This document shows positions 59,531 to 64,000 of a stretch of 64,000 nt of DNA, one piece after another; within the stretch, counting starts at the first letter, position 1; each line of letters begins with the position of its first letter. The DNA is from Lientehia sp934351765. Its GTDB lineage: Bacteria; Bacillota; Clostridia; Lachnospirales; Lachnospiraceae. The position numbers and the translations under genes were made by a program. The notes under the pieces are model-generated. The model searched no databases. It saw nothing but the letters and a program-made list of their open reading frames with translations, and was not told where the DNA came from. The DNA lies in the NCBI RefSeq assembly GCF_052118925.1, contig NZ_JBQKGG010000005.1, forward strand, positions 62,001 to 126,000, in the 5' to 3' direction.

Positions 59531-61279
59531 ATGAATATGATTATCAACAATCCCGACTATGTAGTTGAAGATATGTTAAAGGGCTTTGCAGCCGCCAACA
59601 GCGACATCATCGCCCCCACTGAAAATTCCAGAGTATTTAAGTATGTCGGCGCTCCCGTTGAGGGCAAGGTCGGCATCGTAACCGGCGGCGGCTCCGGCCA
59701 TAAGCCTGCATTCATCGGCTATGTGGGCAAGAACATGTGTGATGCCGTAGCATGCGGCGAGATCTTCGCATCCCCCTCTGCAAAGGCTTTCGAGGCTGCC
59801 ATTGAGGCTGCCGATGCCGGAAAGGGCGTTGCCGTTCTCTACGGTAACTATGCCGGCGACAACATGAACGTAAAAATGGCTATGCGTGCAGCTGAAAAGA
59901 AGGGCATTGCCGTAAAAAAGGTCGTTGCCAATGATGACGTTCCCTCCGCAGCTCCCGACAAGCGCGAAAACCGCCGTGGCGTGGCAGGAGAGATCCTGAT
60001 GTGGAAGGTCGGCGGTGCAAAGGCTGCTATGGGCGGTTCTCTTGACGAGGTTGTCGCAGCAGCACAGAAGGCCATCGACAATACACGTTCCGTTGGTATC
60101 GGTACCGCTCCCTGCACCATTCCTTCCAACGGTGTTCCCACCTTCCAGATCGCAGAAGGCACCATGGAAGTCGGTGTTGGTCACCACGGAGAATCCGGTA
60201 TGGCTGTAAAGCCTCTGGGAACTGCCAATGAAATGGCAGAGGAAATGCTCGATATCATCCTCCCCGATCTTCCCTTCAAGGAAGGTGATGAGGTTGTTAC
60301 CCTGCTGTCCGGCCTCGGCGCTACCCCTGTTATGGAGCAGTATATCGTATACGGCAGAGTAGATGAGCTGTTAAGAGAAAAAGGAATCAAGGTTTATAAG
60401 GCATACGTTGGAAACTATTTCACCTCCCTGGAGATGAAGGGTGTTACCCTGACTGTTATGAAGCTGGATGATGAATTAAAGAAATGCATCGACCTGCCCT
60501 GCGATACAGTCGGTTTAAAGCAGCTTCCCTTAGACGGCGCTGTTCAGGAAACGCTCCACAAGCAGGCTGCTTCCGTAAAGCATGAGGCTTCCGAAGAAGC
60601 TTCCAAGGCTGCCCAGAAATCCACTCATGTGGTTTCCGGTGCTTCCGTAAAGAATGCAGAAGCCGGCCCGGTTGTTATGAGTCTCATCAAGACCATCCAG
60701 ACCAACAAGGATTATCTCTGCGAAGTAGACAGCAAGATCGGTGACGGCGATCACGGCCTGAACATGAACAAGGGCTTCACCATGACCGAAGAAAAGCTGG
60801 CCGGAACGACCTACAGCCTTTCCGACGGACTTGCCGTTCTCAGCCAGATCCTGAAAGAGGACATCGGCGGTTCCATGGGACCTCTTTACGGAACCTTCTT
60901 CGAGGAGATGGGTGATGCGTGTGCAAACGAAGAAGCCATCGACGCTGAAATCTTTAAGACCATGATCAACAATGCCGTTGACGGCGTTATGGATGTCGGC
61001 AGTGCAAAGCCCGGTGATAAGTGTCTGTTAGACGCAATGGATCCTGCAAGAAATGCTTACAACGCTGCTCTGGAGGCCGGAAAAGATTTTGTATCCGCCC
61101 TGGATGACATGAAGAACGCAGCAAAAGACGGCTGGCAGTCCACCAAGAACATGGTAGCCAAGATTGGCCGTGCACGTTTCCACGGTGAGCAGAGCGTTGG
61201 CCTGCTGGATGCCGGTGCAACAAGTGCTTACCTGATGCTGACCGCAATCGCTGATTCCATGAAAGAACTGGCAAAATAA
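59531..61279 (+). CDS. DhaK-DhaL fusion kinase (dihydroxyacetone/ketose kinase family)
   Basis: A 582-residue ATP-dependent kinase. The DhaK domain (about 1-335) has TGGGSGHKPA (His57), GNYAGDNMNV with Asp110, and GVGHHGE with His219, which covalently binds the ketone substrate in this family. After an Ala/Ser/Lys linker (about 345-372), the DhaL domain (about 380-580) carries the ADP-Mg site DSKIGDGDHG and GGSMGPLYGTFF. The family includes dihydroxyacetone and erythrulose kinases. AAAGGAG precedes the ATG. No DhaM is present, in line with ATP use. Between rpiB-like and lyxose isomerase genes. Confidence 0.92.
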   Translation: MNMIINNPDYVVEDMLKGFAAANSDIIAPTENSRVFKYVGAPVEGKVGIVTGGGSGHKPAFIGYVGKNMCDAVACGEIFASPSAKAFEAAIEAADAGKGVAVLYGNYAGDNMNVKMAMRAAEKKGIAVKKVVANDDVPSAAPDKRENRRGVAGEILMWKVGGAKAAMGGSLDEVVAAAQKAIDNTRSVGIGTAPCTIPSNGVPTFQIAEGTMEVGVGHHGESGMAVKPLGTANEMAEEMLDIILPDLPFKEGDEVVTLLSGLGATPVMEQYIVYGRVDELLREKGIKVYKAYVGNYFTSLEMKGVTLTVMKLDDELKKCIDLPCDTVGLKQLPLDGAVQETLHKQAASVKHEASEEASKAAQKSTHVVSGASVKNAEAGPVVMSLIKTIQTNKDYLCEVDSKIGDGDHGLNMNKGFTMTEEKLAGTTYSLSDGLAVLSQILKEDIGGSMGPLYGTFFEEMGDACANEEAIDAEIFKTMINNAVDGVMDVGSAKPGDKCLLDAMDPARNAYNAALEAGKDFVSALDDMKNAAKDGWQSTKNMVAKIGRARFHGEQSVGLLDAGATSAYLMLTAIADSMKELAK

Positions 61280-61292
61280 TTGGGATTTTCCC

Positions 61293-61321
61293 TTGTTTCC
61301 GGTTCGCAATTGTATTATGAT
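61293..61321 (+). promoter_or_regulatory. Possible internal promoter before the lyxose isomerase gene
   Basis: TTGTTT (61293-61298) and TATGAT (61316-61321), 17 bases apart. A small hairpin (AAGACC/GGTCTT, 61325-61341) follows before the ribosome site. Confidence 0.4.
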
Positions 61322-61362
61322 AGAGAAGACCAGAAAGGTCTTTTCGAAAGGAGATAGATAAA

Positions 61363-62034
61363 ATGAAACGTTCTGTTATCAACACAAACATCGAATGGGC
61401 TATGGATCTTTGCAAGGAATTACATTTCAATCTTCCTGATTTTGCTTACTGGACTCCCGAAGACTGGGAAGCAAAGAAGGATATTACAGACCGTATGCGC
61501 AAGGTAGCTATGGGCTGGGATGTAACAGACTATGCAAGCAACGACTTTGACAAGCGCGGCGCTGTTCTGTTTACTCTGCGTAACGGCGAGATGGATGATC
61601 CCGGACGTCCCTACTGCGAAAAAATGATCGCTATGAAGGATGGTCAGGAGCTTCCGATGCACTTCCATTATGATAAAACAGAGGACATCATCAACCGTGC
61701 AGGCGGCGTTCTCTGCATCCAGGTTTTCAACAGCACCAGCAAGGAAGACGGCTACAAGCTGGATACCGAGTCTGATGTAACTCTGTACCTGGACGGTGTT
61801 AAGAAGACTATGCCCGCAGGCACAACCATCAAGGTTACAAACGGCAACAGCGTAACCCTGACTCCTTATGTATACCACAGATTCTATGCTGAGGGCGGCC
61901 CGGTTATCGTTGGTGAGGTTTCCAAGGTTAACGATGACGCAAAGGACAACCACTTTGTAGAAGAGCTGGTTATGACCATCGAAGAGGACGAACCCGTTCG
62001 TCACAACCTCTGCGGCGGCTATGTAATGAAATAA
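61363..62034 (+). CDS. D-lyxose ketol-isomerase (cupin type)
   Basis: A 223-residue cupin protein that matches bacterial D-lyxose isomerases: MHFHYDKTEDIINR (metal ligands His100, His102, Glu107) and YVYHRFYAEGG (His172). The family interconverts D-lyxose and D-xylulose and often D-mannose and D-fructose. AAAGGAG precedes the ATG. It ends the four-gene sugar operon; a strong terminator follows. Its product D-xylulose would be a substrate for the xylB product encoded elsewhere in the window. Confidence 0.9.
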   Translation: MKRSVINTNIEWAMDLCKELHFNLPDFAYWTPEDWEAKKDITDRMRKVAMGWDVTDYASNDFDKRGAVLFTLRNGEMDDPGRPYCEKMIAMKDGQELPMHFHYDKTEDIINRAGGVLCIQVFNSTSKEDGYKLDTESDVTLYLDGVKKTMPAGTTIKVTNGNSVTLTPYVYHRFYAEGGPVIVGEVSKVNDDAKDNHFVEELVMTIEEDEPVRHNLCGGYVMK

Positions 62035-62065
62035 GTTACATATTACGACCAGTAAGTGTAAATGA

Positions 62066-62103
62066 AGGGAGCCCGCTTTTGGCGGGCTCTTCTTTTATTT
62101 TTC
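62066..62103 (+). terminator. Terminator of the sugar operon
   Basis: GAGCCCGC-TTTT-GGCGGGCTC (62069-62089) followed by TTCTTTTATTTTT. It overlaps the 3' end of the convergent XRE-type gene. Confidence 0.9.
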
Positions 62104-63129
62104 CTCATAGTTTTTTCCTGTGAGCAGTCTTACAAGCGCCTCCAGGGCAGCGTAGAGGACGCCTGAAACAGCCCAGATGATCCAGGTCCGATCCCATCGA
62201 CCCGTGGAAAAGCTCACTGCCAGGTAACCGGCAGTGATCAGGCACCAGTACACGCCGGACAGTGCATTCCTGCGTTCCCGGCTTTTCTTCTCACTTTCTT
62301 TAAACTCTCCGCTCTGCAGCAGAATATCGTATGACGATTTGATCATGGAGGCCCAGGTAATCACTGCCACGCTTATCGCCACGATCACCAGCAGAAATAC
62401 GATACAGGCTCCATAAACCCACTCAGAGACCGTTCCTGAGACTCCTGCAATTACAACAGGGATTGCAGACACAATACAGCCCACCACGCTTCCTCCAAGA
62501 CAGATTCCATATATATGACCAAAGGCCTCCTTTCGGCCTGTGACCCAGTCTGCTGCAGCTGGCTCAATCACAAACCCTTCATTTCGCAAATACTCAAACC
62601 GCTGTTCCCTTATGCCTGACCAGATAAAGAAAAACACAGCAATCCCTACCATTACCAGCAGCACGGTCAGCCCGATTCCTCCAGCAATTCCTTCTGTAAT
62701 CCCCGGAATCCTGCTTTCCGCCAGTCCTCCAAGAAGAATCAGAGGCACCGGACTCAGAATACAAAGTGCTACCGCTCCGGCAACCCAGGGCGCCGCTGTC
62801 TCTCTGGACTCCAGATAGGTTTCTGCCTCTTCCTGACTGATCAGGCGTACTGTATCAAAGTCATCCTTGCGATATTCTGAATGTTCTGAACGATTCTCTG
62901 TTTCATTTCTCTGGGCTTCGCTCCTGTCCGACTCAGTCTCCTTCAGAAGATAATCTGTAGTAACCCCAAATACCTTAGACAGTCCCAGAAGCTTTGTCAG
63001 ATCCGGTACCGACTGGCCGCTCTCCCACTTGGAGACTGCCTGTCTGGACACGCCCAGCCGCTCTGCCAGTTCTTCCTGTGACCAGCCCTGTTTCTTCCGC
63101 TCGCCTGCAATTTTCTCCGATAGTTTCAT
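62095..63129 (-). CDS. XRE-family regulator with C-terminal membrane domain
   Basis: A 344-residue protein with an N-terminal XRE helix-turn-helix (about 5-60: KKQGWSQEELAERLGVSRQAVSKWESG) then a linker and six or so membrane helices (about 115-340). Such membrane-tethered regulators are common in Firmicutes and their signals are mostly unknown. AGGAGG precedes the ATG. Three imperfect repeats upstream (63174-63265) could be its own operator. It sits between the sugar operon and a sugar-binding protein gene, so a role in controlling either is possible. Confidence 0.85.
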   Translation of the reverse strand: MKLSEKIAGERKKQGWSQEELAERLGVSRQAVSKWESGQSVPDLTKLLGLSKVFGVTTDYLLKETESDRSEAQRNETENRSEHSEYRKDDFDTVRLISQEEAETYLESRETAAPWVAGAVALCILSPVPLILLGGLAESRIPGITEGIAGGIGLTVLLVMVGIAVFFFIWSGIREQRFEYLRNEGFVIEPAAADWVTGRKEAFGHIYGICLGGSVVGCIVSAIPVVIAGVSGTVSEWVYGACIVFLLVIVAISVAVITWASMIKSSYDILLQSGEFKESEKKSRERRNALSGVYWCLITAGYLAVSFSTGRWDRTWIIWAVSGVLYAALEALVRLLTGKNYEEK

Positions 63130-63173
63130 CTTTTACCCTCCTGCGTCCGCTTCTTTCCACCACGGATACAGAA

Positions 63174-63265
63174 CTATTTTACCATGTTCCTGCCTGTCAT
63201 TCTACCATCTGTGCCTGCCAATCTGTCAACCGGCAGTTGCAGATGGCTATTTTACGATGTTTTCC
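63174..63265. repeat. Three imperfect repeats upstream of the XRE-type gene
   Basis: On the plus strand CTATTTTACCATGTTCCTGCC (63174-63194, shown here without its last base in the motif CTATTTTACCATGTTCCTGC), TCATTCTACCATCTG (63197-63211, continuing GTGCCTGCC) and CTATTTTACGATGTTTTCC (63247-63265) share the core TNTTACSATSTT. On the minus strand each contains a TAAAAT-like box, so they may be duplicated promoter/operator units. Confidence 0.45.
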
Positions 63266-63387
63266 AGATTTTCCGCCTGTATATCCTCACAGCCCTCTTC
63301 ATTATCGCGGTGTACCACCGGCACTCCTGTTCCAGCTGTTTCATAAGGCTTTTTTCTATAATGAAAAAAGATCCCCGCGGAGCGCTT

Positions 63388-63422
63388 TTTCTTTCATAGG
63401 GCGAACTTTCCTATGAAAGAAA
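63388..63422. repeat. Inverted repeat upstream of the XRE-type gene
   Basis: TTTCTTTCATAGG and CCTATGAAAGAAA form a 13-bp stem with a 9-base loop, directly followed by the terminator hairpin at 63425-63450. It could be a second terminator element for the sugar-binding protein transcript. Confidence 0.55.
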
Positions 63423-63450
63423 AAAGGGCCATGTGCTTTCGCACATAGCC
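63414..63450 (-). terminator. Terminator after the sugar-binding protein gene
   Basis: Minus-strand GGGCTATGTGC-GAAA-GCACATGGCCC (63425-63450) with one mismatch, followed by TTTTTTCTTTC. About 40 bases past the stop at 63491. Confidence 0.88.
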
Positions 63451-63490
63451 CTGTCTTTATTCGTTATACCGTATGTAACTTAGCTTTAAA

Positions 63491-64000
63491 TTACTTCAGG
63501 TACTGGTCAACGTTGTCCTTTGTTACAAGAACGAAGTCTACCATGATGTTCTTATCAGCAGGCGCCTTGCCGTCCTTGATAGCTGCTACCATAGCATCGA
63601 TACCAGCACCAAGCTGACCTACACCATCCTGAAGAACGGTTGCGCCAAGCTCGCCATCCTTAACCATCTGGAGAGGAGTCTGGTTGCCGTCAACGCCTAC
63701 ACAGATGATATCGTTTCTGCCCTGAGCGTTGCAAGCGGACTGTGCAGCGGAGCTCATGTCATCATTATCACAGATGATTGCTACCAGCTCATCGCCGTAC
63801 TTAGCAATTGCATTCTCAGCAGCGGTTGCAGCCTTCTCGCCGCTCCACTGTGTATCTTCATCAGCTACCATTTCAAAGCTGCTGATAGGATCAAGGATGT
63901 TGTGCATACCTTCGGTTCTCTGGATCTGAGCGGAGTTACCAAGGATACCGTTGCAGTGTACATACTTACCACCGTTCGGGCAGTTATCCTTTACCCAGGT
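63491..64000 (-). CDS. Sugar ABC transporter substrate-binding protein, C-terminal part
   Basis: The last 169 residues of a ribose/galactose-type periplasmic-binding protein (LacI-like fold); the N-terminus with its signal peptide lies beyond the right edge. Visible features: QIQRTEGMHNIL, AIICDNDDMSSAAQSA (sugar-binding loop typical of RbsB/ChvE-like proteins), GVDGNQTPLQMVKDGELGATVLQD and a final strand VDFVLVTKDNVDQYLK. It is likely part of a sugar ABC transporter operon extending to the right. Codon use is strongly biased, as for an abundant protein. Confidence 0.9.
   Translation of the reverse strand, partial: TWVKDNCPNGGKYVHCNGILGNSAQIQRTEGMHNILDPISSFEMVADEDTQWSGEKAATAAENAIAKYGDELVAIICDNDDMSSAAQSACNAQGRNDIICVGVDGNQTPLQMVKDGELGATVLQDGVGQLGAGIDAMVAAIKDGKAPADKNIMVDFVLVTKDNVDQYLK

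Overview
The window looks like chromosomal DNA of a spore-forming Lachnospiraceae-type Clostridia (Bacillota). Evidence: complete spoIIA and spoVAA-VAD gene sets, a SCIFF peptide with its radical-SAM maturase, a fused SecDF, gatCAB amidotransferase genes, T-box, lysine and ZTP riboswitches, strong AGGAGG ribosome sites and several RBS-supported TTG/GTG starts. No rRNA, tRNA, CRISPR array, insertion sequence or prophage was seen.

Layout. 1-7.8 kb (minus): purF-purB-purA (purA runs off the left edge), a lysine-riboswitch-controlled dapA-dapB pair, a CobO-like P-loop protein and a double OB-fold SSB-like protein. 8-13.1 kb (plus): a CsbB-like glycosyltransferase, a YfhO-like membrane protein and argH in a tightly packed unit. 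13.2-20 kb (minus): xylB, a very large Ig-repeat membrane protein and, directly upstream of it, a transmembrane Ser/Thr kinase. 20.2-24.7 kb (minus): sporulation block spoIIAA-spoIIAB-sigF, then a sigma-G-like promoter, a small membrane protein and spoVAA-AB-AC-AD. 24.8-30.9 kb (minus): zinc-ribbon/TPR protein, a 54-aa protein, folC and T-box-controlled valS. 31-33.5 kb: MATE exporter divergent from an Lrp-type regulator, and a small membrane protein. 33.7-41.2 kb (minus): two ABC systems, one FtsX-type with a palindromic operator and one SPFH/ABC-2/RHH/DUF1648 operon. 41.2-42.8 kb: an AT-rich accessory patch with a doubly deleted DUF234 ATPase and an orphan lipoprotein-sized anchored protein. 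42.9-44.5 kb: a DUF1576 membrane protein behind a ZTP riboswitch. 44.6-50.6 kb: yajC, tgt, secDF, SCIFF maturase, SCIFF peptide and a TIGR04086 membrane protein. 50.7-57.7 kb: hicAB, a CorC/HlyC protein, a PF06541 protein, gatCAB and an acidic membrane protein. 58-62.1 kb (plus): a sugar operon encoding a ketose 3-epimerase-like protein, RpiB, a DhaK-DhaL fusion kinase and D-lyxose isomerase. 62.1-64 kb (minus): an XRE regulator with a membrane domain and the C-terminal part of a sugar ABC binding protein that runs off the right edge.

The most promising items for new biology are the ZTP-riboswitch/DUF1576 pairing, the four-gene sugar operon whose substrate cannot be assigned from known pathways, the kinase/Ig-repeat pair, and the SPFH-ABC-RHH-DUF1648 operon. 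All statements come from reading the sequence; no database search was possible.
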